64,000 bases of DNA from Trema orientale (GCA_002914845.1 JXTC01000081.1:644352-708351), one strand, 5' to 3'; counted from the first letter of the stretch, positions 25,091 through 35,749 are shown. The notes: generated by a model not told the origin, from the letters alone. Made by a program: numbers and translations.

Positions 25091-25700
25091 CAAAAGATAT
25101 AATTCATGTTATCTATTATTGTGACAAACGTACTAATGCCAATAATAGATTTTTGGATTATAAACTGTCCTTAAAAAAAAAAAAAATCCAAGTGAGGTCT
25201 TTTGTCTCGAAATTTTACAACCGTAAAACCTCTTATCGAACTACGTTGACTTGATTCCTTTAAAAGGATACATAGGCAACTTAGTCATAAGAAAAACTAA
25301 GTGCAGTCACAAATTTCAAGTTGAATCGAACTTTTTCCCAAAATTTCAAAAAAAAAAGGTCATTCATCTCTAACTCCAAACACAAATTCTAGAATTTCGA
25401 CAAAGGTCATTTACCTAGGAATTCGCCAACATCTACAATTCTCCTAATTCCGTGATATGGTCATTTACCGGAATTTCATAAATTCTTAAAAATTGCCATA
25501 AATTCCTATACAGGGTCATTTACCGGAATTTTCTAATTGTCAATTCAAAATTCTTAGAACTACAAGTGGCTTGATCCCTTAACGAGGTATGTAGGCAATT
25601 CGATTAATCCAGTTGAGTGCAGCCACAATTCAAAATCACCTAAACTTCCTCATAAATTATATTACTAATTAATGTCATTATAATTGGAATCAAAAGGTTT

Positions 25701-27186
25701 TCCTTTGTATCAAAGGATTATAATTAAGAGGTTATTTTTTTTTTATAATCTTGAATGAGTCGAACTTAAACTAATAAACTCCCATGTTTTAAATTTAGCA
25801 TGGGTGAAATTATGTTGTTTCTAAATTTACTCAACAACTAAGATGAGACTTCAAGAACTCTTTAAACAGTGTTCTTTATGAAGTTTTACCAATGTCACAC
25901 CTTACGGAGCAAGCTGGAGATCAAGCTTTCACCGCCGAATTAAAATATCAGAACAGACTCACAATCTGTCAAAGATTTGGAACATCTCAACTAGAGTATT
26001 TCTGATGAATCTAAACAATCAAGCAGGATGCATATGATAACTCATAGGAACAAAAAGATTGTTAGAGAATCATATGAGGAAGAGAAAAAGCAATTAATAA
26101 AAAAATGTCTGACTACATAATGACTAACTTGAAAACTTTGTTATTTTCTTTTTCTAGTAGATCATCATCTTTAACAGCTGCATTCTACTTCTCATAGTTT
26201 ATATAAAACAAGTTTAAAAGACCAAACCTGCAGAACTGTAAAAGCCAAAGAGAAAAAACAGCTAAGAGGGGAGCCAGAACTCCATCACTTTCTCTTTCAT
26301 ATGATTATCATTCTTAATCCCATCACCAGATTATCGCATATGGAACACCCTTTAGAAACACACTTTAGTTGGCTTAAGGTGCCTATCTACAGATCCAATT
26401 AAATATCGTGATCTCTCAAGGCGTTAGACTTTGAAGGGTTGAATTTTGTGCATGACAATCTTTTTCGTGACATACTAACACAGATCAGCACATTTCAAGT
26501 TTTTTTCTTTTTTAAACTCTTTCACTTATAACTAGATCATTGCAGTAGGTAAAAATAAATGCTTCTCAACCTGGTTCATATATTTCAATCGTAAATATTT
26601 GATTTTTCTAAAACTGAAATTTAAGTAACCTAGATGACCATGTTATCAACAAAACACAATCATAAACCATATAAAGCAACCAAGGAAAGAGCGTACCGGA
26701 ATTCCCTCAAAATTTCCTGCGATCAACTTCTATCTGGATAATTTTTTGAGTCAAGAAAGACAAACCAAACAAGATACAGACATGTTTCAAACCTGAAAAT
26801 CTAGGAAAATAAAAGTTAAAATTTAAAAAGTGGACCATAATGAAAGAATCTCCCAATCTTCTTGCTTACCACTTTGCCAATCTTTCACCGGCATTGCCAC
26901 CGACCAAAGGGGAGTTGAGAGAGTCATTCAAAGTATAAGGCGCATATATAGGAGAACAGTCAAGTCAAGTCAAGCCAAGCAAGGAAGTGAGAAACACCTT
27001 CACACAGTATTTAAACAAAACAAATCGAATTATACTTCAACAAGAGTTGGAAACATTAAACAACTGAGCATGTATAATTGAACACTTTGTTCCAAAATGC
27101 ACAAAGACAAACGAAAAAAGAGTTGAAGAATAGTGAACTGACATGAACAACTGTCGTTGAATAATAATGAGCTGACACGAACAGCT
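25701..27186. other. Intergenic, downstream of the F-box gene
   Basis: No supported gene. The right part (27050-27186) is likely the 3' UTR of the minus-strand F-box gene. The frame at 26830-27081 has no recognisable domain. Confidence 0.45.
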
Positions 27187-28458
27187 CTAAATTAGTTTAG
27201 GCCACGCCGGGTGCACGAAAGGGAAGATACGTAAGTCGGTCATCTTTCCAAACTTATCAGAACGAATTTCGGCAACCTTCACTTGCTTCTTTGTCTCCAT
27301 GTCATACTGGTAAAGATTGCGGTTGCAAAGCATAAAAATCTGGTTGTTATGGCTCGGATGAAGAGCAAGCACAGACGCAAATGTCGAGTTTAAGTCTTCA
27401 GCTACGATTTTAACTTGGTACACCAAAGGAAAAGAGGCCGTAGCATGACCAATATCATCATTACTACCATCCTTCAAGTCCCAAACTTTCAAACAAAGAT
27501 GTTGAGTATCAACCTGATCCCTAAACAACTGCGAAAGCCGCGGCCGCCCCTCGAACAACCCGAGTCTTAACTGTCCGTTGACATCAGGCAATTTAAAGAA
27601 ATTCCAAGCCGTGACATCATCTATAGCCTTGAAGGGGTCCAAGGCTATCAACCACTTCCGCTCTAAATGCATCCAGTATAAAAGTCCATCGTTGCTCGCA
27701 ACAACGTCGTGGTTTCCTGATGAAACAAATCCGGGATTCTCTACTACTTGGGTCCATTGCCAGGTCTCAGAACAAAAGAACGTCCTATATGATGTATTTT
27801 TATACTTGGAATAAAACATTAGCATGACCCTGTACCTTGTACTACTTCCAGCGAGTGGTTTGTTGTTGTTGTTGTTGTTGTTGCTGTTGTTGTTCTTCTT
27901 GGGTTCTGACACCAATCCACACCTAGCTAGATATCGTGAAGAGCCATGGACCTTTTCAGGAGGGTCAGGGAGCATAAATATCTGCCCGGTGAGGGGATTG
28001 CAGACGTAGTAAGAATCGGATATAGCGGATATTCTAACCAGCAACAAGTCTTCACACATGGCTAATAAATTCGAATCGGGCAACAACAGATGGTCCAAGC
28101 CGCTGCGGAAAGTGTCTACGAGACTCGCAACGGGAAGAGACTGCAGCGTCGTCGTCCTCTGCGGGAGACTAATGTGGATTGGACTCCCAAAGATGAAGTA
28201 GTCCCCGAAGAGAAGCGTCAGGTCCACCTTTGAGCGGTGATGGTCCATGAAAGTGGCCGTAAAATCGGGGCGAGAAACAATGGAGAGCCACCTCTTGCAG
28301 ACAGTGCTACATCGGATTGCGGATCCCAGGTTAGGGAGCCGTATCAGAATCTCGTGGAGGAGATCGTCCGGAATGTATCTGGACGTGAACGTGTCCACCG
28401 AGTAGTTTTCGATCTTGATCTTCTTTCTAAGCGGCTGCTGCTCAAGCATCATCGTCAT
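27187..28458 (-). CDS. F-box protein with F-box-associated C-terminus
   Basis: Single-exon, 423 aa. F-box proteins are the substrate-choosing subunit of SCF ubiquitin ligases; the F-box binds SKP1. Residues about 29-75 form the F-box (IPDDLLHEILIRLPN, then AIRCSTVCKRWLSIVSRPDF). The remainder resembles the F-box-associated beta-propeller-like region of plant F-box proteins: VCNPLTGQIFMLPDPP, then NDGLLYWMHLERKWLIALDP. Its substrate cannot be inferred. A run of asparagines at about residues 189-204 comes from an AAC microsatellite and is likely a length-variable loop. The start ATG at 28458 follows a tandemly repeated 5' region. A DDLLHEIL core this close to the N-terminus supports the start. 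It looks intact. Confidence 0.85.
   Translation of the reverse strand: MTMMLEQQPLRKKIKIENYSVDTFTSRYIPDDLLHEILIRLPNLGSAIRCSTVCKRWLSIVSRPDFTATFMDHHRSKVDLTLLFGDYFIFGSPIHISLPQRTTTLQSLPVASLVDTFRSGLDHLLLPDSNLLAMCEDLLLVRISAISDSYYVCNPLTGQIFMLPDPPEKVHGSSRYLARCGLVSEPKKNNNSNNNNNNNKPLAGSSTRYRVMLMFYSKYKNTSYRTFFCSETWQWTQVVENPGFVSSGNHDVVASNDGLLYWMHLERKWLIALDPFKAIDDVTAWNFFKLPDVNGQLRLGLFEGRPRLSQLFRDQVDTQHLCLKVWDLKDGSNDDIGHATASFPLVYQVKIVAEDLNSTFASVLALHPSHNNQIFMLCNRNLYQYDMETKKQVKVAEIRSDKFGKMTDLRIFPFVHPAWPKLI
27857..27895 (-). repeat. AAC microsatellite coding for poly-Asn
   Basis: Plus strand GTTGTTGTT... with one CTG interruption, inside the F-box CDS. It keeps frame, so length changes would only alter the Asn run. 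Confidence 0.85.
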
Positions 28459-28500
28459 ATTCTCAAACTCAACACACTACTGAATCTACTCTAATCTTAA

Positions 28501-28716
28501 AACCCTAACACTGATCTGATCTAATGATCTTACCCCAATAGTGTGTGTATTTCGCTTCTTTCTCTTTTCTTCGAACCCTAACACTGATTTGATCTAATGA
28601 TCTTACCCCAATAGTGTGTGTTTCGCTTCTTTCTCTTTTCTTCGAACCCTAACACTGATCTGATCTAATGATCTTACCCCAATAGTGTGTGTGTTTCGCT
28701 TCTTTCTCTTTTCTTC
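28501..28716 (-). repeat. Three tandem ~72 bp units at the F-box promoter/5' UTR, each with a telobox
   Basis: Units 28501-28573, 28574-28644 and 28645-28716 are almost identical (AACCCTAACACTGATCTGAT .. TTTCGCTTCTTTCTC). Each starts with AACCCTAA, the plant telobox core; only the first is the full AAACCCTAA. The array starts 43 bp upstream of the ATG, and a (TA) run at about 28718-28735 at its far side could serve as a TATA region. The high identity suggests recent expansion. Confidence 0.85.
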
Positions 28717-28739
28717 GTGTATATATATATATATAGGTA

Positions 28740-29737
28740 GATCTAGGGTGGGTGTCCTAGTCCTTGATGAACACGGTTTCCTAATTCCTTAGCCTACGTA
28801 CTCGATATGACAAACGGTGACCGGTGATATTGGGGCTCTGTTTTTCTCCTTTTGAAACTAATAAATAAACGTAAAATTGAAAAAGTTTAGGATAAATACT
28901 GACTTTCCGTTGGGGAAAAAGAAAAGAAATTGTTAAATATACTGAGGTCTGAGGCCTTTTTCTCTCATATATAATTTGAAATCTCTATTTTTTTTACAGT
29001 TTTTCTTTTTTTTTCATTTGTTTTATTCTTTAAATGAAATACTAATTAACAACGACAAAATATGTAAAATGCCTCTATTGCTACCTTTTTTTTCCCCTCT
29101 ATCCACCCTTTTTTTATTTCATCTTTTTATATAAAAATACCACTTCACAAAATAACGTAAATATATATATATATATATAGCAATAAAAACAAACTAATGT
29201 TTCTTTTCACACTGGAACACAACTGAATAGATTTCATTTCATACAAAGATTGAATAGATTTCATTTCATAAAAAGTTATTTTATATTTAGTTATAGATAT
29301 TCAATAGATTTTTTTTTTGGGTAATGTGATATTCAATAGAGTGAAGTCCAAAGGTTTTGACTATACCTGCGATTTTGATATTAAAGAAGCGGTTTTGTTT
29401 TTATTTTTTATTTTAAAATGGGAATCATAAAAGAAGTTCGTGGATTTGGATAAATATCACATCTTCATGACTTAATCACATAAACATTATCCATATAGAT
29501 AAGTAAGGTCTAGCTCCTATCAAAATTAAAGAAAAATAAATTTGTTCTTCGCTGCATAGTTAAAAATGTGGCCTGCAGGTAATAAAAATTTTAACTGTTC
29601 ATATGTTATAATTTTACTTGTCAAATTACTTTGATCAAATGTATTGCTTATTAACAAATAAATATAAAAAAAGAAAACAGATATATATTACAGTCTTGAA
29701 GATGAACCCAACGGAAATAAAGGGAAAATGCTGGAGT
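28740..29737. other. Intergenic, nothing recognised
   Basis: AT-rich, with a (TA) microsatellite at about 29161-29179. No coding frame. Part next to 28740 is presumably the F-box promoter. Confidence 0.45.
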
Positions 29738-29746
29738 TTTTAAAAA

Positions 29747-30037
29747 GAGAAATTTAGGTGGATGACCAAAATTTTAAATTTGATTAAGTAGATGTCCATT
29801 TTTAAAATTTTATAATTAAATGTCCAGGTAGATATATTTTTACACTTGGTAGATACACAGATCTACCAATTTTAGTTACTGTTCTGAAATGCACTGGGTA
29901 TATAATTTTTTATACTTGGTATATAAAATTTTACACTTGGTATATATGCATATATACCGGACATTTTGCTATAACTTTTGACAAAGGGACATTTACTGAA
30001 ATTAGGCCCAAATTTTGGTCATATTTCTATAAGCCCC
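29747..30037. mobile_element. Mutator-like MITE, 291 bp
   Basis: Flanked by 9-bp repeats TTTTAAAAA at 29738-29746 and 30038-30046 (low complexity, so weaker evidence). The inverted ends share ATGACCAAAATTT about 15 bp in, and again a 'AAATGTCC' motif further inside. The interior has several copies of 'ACACTTGGTAGATA / TATACTTGGTATATA'. Confidence 0.6.
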
Positions 30038-30046
30038 TTTTAAAAA

Positions 30047-30411
30047 TGATAAAAACTTATATAATCGGTGGGTAAGAAAATATTTTTAGTTTTAATTTCA
30101 TAAGGGGACAAAGAAAATTCTAGAATAATAAAATTTTATGAGAGGTATCTTTAGAGAATGGATGGAAAGAGAAAAAATGGAGTTGGTAATGGAGCTACCC
30201 AAATATATAATACTGATGATGACGTTTTTAATCACTCTTTTACTATTAAAGGTGAGATTATTTGTCAGTTTAATGTATTCATTTGTAGACATCTTTTATC
30301 TCAGAGTATTAATATGCAAAAGTCTAATATAAATTTAGTCCATGCAGAATTCATACATCATGGTATTATTGTTATTATTAACTTTATAGGGAAGCCTCAC
30401 AGTAAAATGAC
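30047..30411. other. Short spacer, nothing recognised
   Basis: Overlapping short frames on both strands with no domain. It lies between two Mutator-like elements. Confidence 0.4.
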
Positions 30412-30529
30412 AAAAATTGAGTGAAAATTAGACCCAATACCCGTTTTTGGGGTAGATATTTTCAACTTGCCCGTTTTTAAAATGTGAATAATTTGTTACC
30501 CATTTTTTCACCGACGTTTCTAATTTTAC

Positions 30530-31190
30530 CTTTAAACAAGACGTTTCAACCTCTATAAGAGAGACAAAAATATAACCAACTGGTTTCGGAACTAATAGTA
30601 AACAACTTGTTCACGTTTATGCTTAAAAAGAACTTAAACTGTAAACAACTGGTATAATTTACAGATTAGCTTCAGTGCTTTGGCTATAATTAACTTTTTT
30701 GTTCCTGATAACTGTAAACAAGAAGTTTCAAACTCTACAAGAGAGACAAAAATATAACCAACTAGTTTCGGAACTAATAGTAAACAACTTGTTCACTTCT
30801 ATGCTTAAAAAGAACTTAAGGTATAATTTACAGATCTGCTTCAGTGCTTTGGCTATAATTTACTTTTTTTTTTTTTCTAATAACTGTAAACAAGAAGTTT
30901 CAACTTTTATTAGAGAGACAAAAATGGAATCAACTGGTTTCACAAGTAATAGTAAACAACTTGTTCACGTCTATGCTTAAAAAGAAACTAAACTGTAAAC
31001 AACCGCTATAACTTATAGATCTGCTTCAGTGCTTTAGTTATAATTAATTTTTTTTTCCCGATAACTGTAAACAAGAAGTTTCAACCTCTATTAGATAGAC
31101 AAAAAATGTAATCAGCTGGTTTCGCAAGTAATAGTAAACAACTTGTTCACGTCTATGCTTAAAAAGAAACTAAACTGTAAACAATTGGTT
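30530..31190 (+). repeat. Four tandem units of about 171-182 bp
   Basis: Units begin near 30533, 30710, 30881 and 31063 with 'AACTGTAAACAAGAAGTTTC'. Each continues with GAGAGACAAAAAT, TAATAGTAAACAACTTG, CTATGCTTAAAAAGAA and CTTCAGTGCTTTGGCTATAA. One unit lacks about 15 bp. The period is in the range of plant satellite monomers. Confidence 0.85.
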
Positions 31191-31364
31191 TACATGAAAA
31201 GCTTGCATTAATCTCCCATGCTGATTCCGAGCTTTATGGGCAAAAATACCTCCGACAGGTTGTTTTTTTTCCGTTGAATCGACCACAAAACCCACTCTAA
31301 GCCGATTTATTCAACGAAGATGACAATTACAGAGAGAGAATAGAGAGTGTGCGATTTTAGAGAG

Positions 31365-31510
31365 AGATGAGAGAGATTTCGGACATTTTTAGAGAGAGAG
31401 AGAGAGGAGAGCATTCGGCCATTTTTAGAGAGAGAGAGAGAGGAGAGCGTTCGGCTATTTTTAGAGAGAGAGGAAAGCGTTCGACAATTTTTAGAGAGAG
31501 AAGAAAGAGA
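31365..31510 (+). repeat. GA-rich tandem array, ~36 bp units
   Basis: TTCGG.(C/A)ATTTTTAGAGAGAGAG repeats at 31378, 31414, 31450 and 31480, the last spacing being shorter. The repeating peptides in overlapping frames are a by-product. Confidence 0.8.
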
Positions 31511-31736
31511 GACCATAAAAGGGCCGATTTATTCACGTTTACTTTTAAGGGTAATTTAGGTAGTTTACAAATAAAAAATGGTATGAGTAAAAGATTATAA
31601 AAAAAAAGGTAATCATGTTTAATTAAGGGTAATTTCCAAATTCCCCCAAAAATTGACTGTTATGAAAAATTTAGGGATTTAAGAGGCTAGGGGCAACCTG
31701 TTAACACGACATCACAACAATAACAATTTACTTGGG

Positions 31737-32013
31737 CCGTGTTTAGTTGGAGCCTAAATTTTTAGAGAGAAAGAAAAAAAATTCAAGAAATTTCATAAAT
31801 CCAGAAATCGAAAGAAAAAGTTTTGAGAGAACGCAGAGTTCAATTTGATATTATTTTTAAGTATATAGAATTTTGATAAATTGATTAAAATAGAAAAAAG
31901 TTTCAAAATCCAGTTCTACAAAATTTTGGAAAAAATATTATTTACCTTTTTTTTCTTGACTTTTCCTCCACAATTTTTTCTTTTCCTCCAAAAGTCCAAG
32001 TTCCAAACAAGCC
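31737..32013. mobile_element. MITE candidate with GGGCCGTGTTTAG ends (hAT or PIF type)
   Basis: Left end GGGCCGTGTTTAGTTGGAGC; right end reads, in reverse, AGGCTTGTTTGGAACTTGG. Such 'GGCC.TGTTTGG' ends are common on plant MITEs. No convincing target duplication, so the superfamily is open. Confidence 0.45.
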
Positions 32014-32014
32014 T

Positions 32015-32208
32015 TAATCATGGGGCGGTCTAGGTGAATATATATCAAGGTAATGGATTCCCCGTAGGGCATCAGTTACTTAATGATGAGGCGTTTAGGG
32101 AATACACGTCAGGGTAGCGCATTCTCCATAGGGCATCGATTGCTTAATGATGGAGCGGTTTAAGGGATTACACATCGGAGTAGCAAATTCCCTATGGGGT
32201 ATTAATAC
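32015..32208 (+). repeat. Three tandem ~65 bp units
   Basis: Units start TAAT.ATGG.GCGGT at 32015, 32081 and 32144. They share GGGAATACAC, AGGGTAGC, ATTCCCC.TAGGGCAT and GATTGCT. Diverged; it abuts the MITE candidate and has no other context. Confidence 0.75.
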
Positions 32209-32878
32209 CCTCCTTCAATATAAACAATGTAAATGAAGTAGATATTTTTAATCCAAATTAGTCCATTAAAACGCCCAATTTTTTTTGGAATAGATAACCT
32301 TAGCCCTAAATCTTAAAGTGTTCTCCATATATCTTTACAATTATACTTTTCAAAATTGCCATTTATATAATATATATATATATAATGAATTTTTTGGTAT
32401 AGAATTTATATATAAAATACGTGTGATATACATTTACGATATAAATATAAATATAGGTCTATGATATGAATTTAAAATGTATACTCGTTTTTAGGCACAC
32501 TTGTTAAACATTATAGGTATACTTTCATGTGCAAAATACACGTGATATACATTCGATGAAAAAACAAATATACATTCGATGAAAAAATAAATATGAATCT
32601 ATTAAAAATATAAAAGGTATCTATGTAAATGTGCTTAAAAAAGAGTAAATATGCTTTAAAATGTGTTGGGCCCTAAGATGTCTATACGTGAGGCCCATAT
32701 GCCACAACTCTCAGTACAGGTGACTAATCACAATAGCAAACGTTAAATAAAAAAATATTTTCATTTTTTGTTTTATTTTATATCGTCCAAGTTAATTACG
32801 AAATAAACGACAGCATAAGTTAATAAAAATAAAATAAAATAAAAATGTTGAAAAGCAGGATTTACACAAACAACAACA

Positions 32879-32929
<51 letters not shown>

Positions 32930-33494
32930 GTACAAGAAAATAAGGGGAAGTGGTTTTAATTTTAGAGGAAATTGAGTTTATATGGTAAAATTTCCACACA
33001 CAAAAAAAAAATCGATTTTCTGAAATTGTATTGTGATAAAATCCAAACATATTTTCCTAAACTTACTTGAACAATAAATAAGTAGCAAACTTTCGTTCAC
33101 TTCCATCAATTAAAATCTAACAATTTGGAAAAACCCAAAATTTCCCAAATCCTAGGTTTCTGTAACCCCAAAATGGAGCCCAAATTTGGTCTTATCATTT
33201 ACCCAAAGTTGATAAGGGCATTTTTAGAAATTCAATTGCCCTTAACCAATTTTGTTCAGCTATTCACGTACGCCAAAAGACGACCGTGAGAATAATTTCT
33301 TTACTTTTCTAATGGCATCTCGTCGAGGTAAAAAAGGAATCGGGAGGGGAAGGCAAATTCATACCAAGAGTTATAAAATGTACTTGAAATGACTGTCATT
33401 CTTAGTTTGATATATATCTTTTTCACCAGTGTCTGCTTAGAGAATTGGGATTTAGGGAGTGCAGAGAATGTGTGCAATTATTTATTTATTTTTT
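32209..33494. other. Intergenic with a TAA microsatellite
   Basis: AT-rich. A (TAA/AAT) run of about 16 units lies at 32880-32928. Repeated 'AAATATACATTCGATGAAAAAA' occurs at about 32545 and 32567. No gene recognised. Confidence 0.5.
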
Positions 33495-34215
33495 GGGGGG
33501 TTATATTTGCATCACAAGTGATATAAAAATACCTCTTTTAAGAGTAAAAAGACTAAATGAGACAAACTTTTAAACTAACGGTACAGCTCATCTTCTATAT
33601 TTGCAGCACCATTCCATTCATCTCTTTTTCCATTAATCTCTAGAATTCAACAACCTTCTCTCACACCCTTCCTTTCCTCCCCATCTTGACTTTTACTTTT
33701 CCTCTTTAATAGAAATCTCTCATTTTAAAATCTTTCTTCTATTTTTTTCTCTTTTAATCTTTTTTTTTAATATGGAATAAAGAATGATATTCAAGCGACA
33801 TCTATCAAATTAATCCCAATGTCAAGTTCTAAGAAATATAATATACCTAAAAGATATCAAGTGATGATGAAAAGTAGAAAAAGAAAAAATCAAAAGGGAG
33901 AAAAATGGTAGAACAAATTAACTATTATTGACCATGAATATATATTTATAAAATAAAAAATAATGAAAAGAATGATGGGTCAATATTTTCAGGAACATTT
34001 GATGTACTATTTTAATTTTTTTGGAAACAAAGAAGTGAAGTAGATAAATTAAAGACTCGTCACTAAACATTGATCACGAAACATGGAGATGAGAGAAAGG
34101 TGGTTGAAGGAGATAGGGTATACAATTTCTCAGGAATTTAAATAATTGTCGTTTTTTGTCATATTTTTAATTGATGGGTATCTTAATATTAGTAAGGGGT
34201 GAAAATATAATCCCC
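33495..34215. mobile_element. Possible Mutator-like element, ~721 bp
   Basis: The inverted ends are GGGGGGTTATATTTGCATCAC on the left and GGGGATTATATTTTCACCCC (reverse complement) on the right. The flanks are T-rich (TTATTTTTT and ATTTTTTTT), so a 9-bp duplication is only compatible, not shown. No coding frame. Confidence 0.4.
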
Positions 34216-34816
34216 ATTTTTTTTTTTGAAGGATTACGTGAATTGTCCATTATAGTCATTTATAACATAAACTTGTAATATATGAAATAGCTTTTAAAAA
34301 AAGGGTGCCTCAATTTCGATTTGGGGTACGAGTATAATTCTTTATTTATATACACAATGGATAGTTTTTCCTCTAGTTTGCCTCTATTAAAATTTTCTTT
34401 TTACAGCTCTAATCCACTATAAGTTATGAATTGTCACATTTACTCTACCTATGAACTTAAGTTTAATTGGCTTAGGATTCTTGGTATTTTTATTTATTTA
34501 TTAAAGTACTACTGAATTGATCTCATCTTTTTTATTTTATTTCAACAATCGTTTAAATTTGTTTGTGGAGGAAGACTACCTTTTTAAACATCTTGTTACC
34601 ATTGCGCAGGTAAAAAGTCCTTGTCTCACCGTTCATTTAAAATAATAATAATAGTAATAATAACAACAACATAAGAAATCAACAAATTCAATTTGTTGTC
34701 CCTGTTGGCCAATGATCCCCATCTCGATGACCAATTGATTCCCTACACAGGATGGGATTTCCACGTTCTTACCTGATATGTATCTACCTAATTAGAAACA
34801 TAATTATGCATTATCA
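34216..34816. other. Intergenic, downstream of the BSP gene
   Basis: AT-rich, with the probable 3' UTR of the minus-strand BSP gene at its right edge. Nothing else recognised. Confidence 0.4.
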
Positions 34817-35704
34817 TTATCCACACAAATATTGGACCGCCGGTTTCCCAAGTGCGTCATCCACCGTCCGTTCATGCCACCGGTCTTTCATGGCTCCATT
34901 CAACCGTCGGATGAAACCCTTCTCACGCTTCTCGTAGTAATCCAAGAACCGGGCCACAACTCTCGGGTCCTTATCCTCGTACCAAACACGGCCGCCACCT
35001 CCATCGCCACATTTATCGGACAACTCGGCGGCGCCGCCAGGGCCAAGGCTGCTCTCTCGGCCAAACCCCGCAGCCATTGCGACGTACTCGACCACACCGG
35101 ATAGAAGCTCGGGCGGAGCACGTGACTCGCCGTCCCAGAGCCACACCCGAGCCATGCCGCGTAGGACGGCAGACTCCATTGCATGGTCCACGTCAGCTTT
35201 TTTACTCCTTAACATCACCACCCGGGGGCTTATATCGATTATAAAATGGTGACTTTCTTCGCCGTCGCCGGACGATCGGACGGAGACTTCTCCGGTGAAG
35301 TTTTCGCCGGCGAGACGGAGGGTGACGTGGCTGACGGGCTTCGTATTGGGTTGTTGGTCAACGGCGTCGTAGAGTAGGTTTTCGACGAAGTTGGTCGCGT
35401 TGAGGACAATGCGGGTGGCTCTGTCGTTGGAGACGTAAAAGAGAGCGAAGCGTTGACCGGCGAGAGAGTGTGGTGCTGCGTTGACTATGGTTATCTCGAA
35501 CCCCTTGGACGACTCGTAGTTTGCCCATATGGAAAGAATCCCAATGGAGAGGAGGAAAAGGAGCCGGGAAACGATGCCGTTTGAAGAGGAGTTAATGGTA
35601 ATATTGTTGTGGACTTTGGGTTCTCGGCCATGATGGACGACGTCGTTTTCAGGATAAGCGGCGGTGGATATGAGAGGTTGGAAAAGTGAGCGTTGGTCCT
35701 CCAT
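34817..35704 (-). CDS. Membrane-anchored plant basic secretory protein (BSP) homologue, active site lost
   Basis: I take the ATG at 35704 (MEDQRSLFQPLIS, 295 aa); an in-frame ATG 45 bp upstream would add 15 residues. Residues about 43-63 (IVSRLLFLLSIGILSIWANY) are one membrane segment, so the protein is likely a type II membrane protein rather than freely secreted. The BSP domain (PF04450 family) follows: FEITIVNAAPHSLAGQRFA, then LLSGVVEYVAMAAG, DPRVVARFLDYYEK and GFIRRLNGAMKDRW. Secreted BSPs such as the PRp27 type carry HEMTHVWQW. Here the matching place reads LRGMARVWLW, so both metal-binding His and the Glu are gone, and E in the following GLIEG block is S. It is probably a non-catalytic member. 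The GC-rich coding sequence stands out from its AT-rich surroundings. Single exon. Confidence 0.85.
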   Translation of the reverse strand: MEDQRSLFQPLISTAAYPENDVVHHGREPKVHNNITINSSSNGIVSRLLFLLSIGILSIWANYESSKGFEITIVNAAPHSLAGQRFALFYVSNDRATRIVLNATNFVENLLYDAVDQQPNTKPVSHVTLRLAGENFTGEVSVRSSGDGEESHHFIIDISPRVVMLRSKKADVDHAMESAVLRGMARVWLWDGESRAPPELLSGVVEYVAMAAGFGRESSLGPGGAAELSDKCGDGGGGRVWYEDKDPRVVARFLDYYEKREKGFIRRLNGAMKDRWHERTVDDALGKPAVQYLCG

Positions 35705-35749
35705 ATGAAGGATGTAGTACAAGAGAGAAGAAAGTTTAGTCGGAAACAA

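Larger units (their letters stand above)
23720..25700 (+). mobile_element. LTR-like stretch, probably a decayed LTR retrotransposon end
   Basis: A promoter-like part has GGGTCTATAAATAAGGAC (TATA at about 23875), followed by repeats (24129-24440). At 25255-25310 and 25560-25635 are two diverged copies of 'TTGATCCCTTAACGAGGTAT.TAGGCAA....GAGTGCAGCCACAA', a motif I associate with U5 regions of large plant LTRs. No coding domain. A 40-bp N run (25051-25090) interrupts it. The family is not certain and the borders are approximate. Confidence 0.35.
30421..31647. mobile_element. Mutator-like element carrying two internal tandem arrays
   Basis: Flanked by perfect 9-bp repeats AAAAATTGA at 30412-30420 and 31648-31656. 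The inverted ends are weakly similar (left GTGAAAATTAGACCCAATAC, right reverse complement GGGGGAATTTGGAAATTACC). No transposase. The interior consists mostly of the arrays at 30530-31190 and 31365-31510. Confidence 0.5.

Noticed and set aside
28501-28716. Interstitial telomeric repeat
   Set aside because: AACCCTAA occurs once per 72-bp unit, not in tandem, so it is a telobox in a promoter array rather than telomeric DNA.
30530-31190. CRISPR-like array
   Set aside because: Units are contiguous with no unique spacers, and the genome is a plant's.
31307-31600. Repetitive peptides (SLSKN-type and REREREG-type)
   Set aside because: By-products of the GA-rich 36-bp array on both strands.
34832-35184. 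Frames antisense to or out of phase with the BSP gene
   Set aside because: GC-rich coding sequence gives open frames in several phases; only the minus-strand 34817-35704 frame shows a domain.
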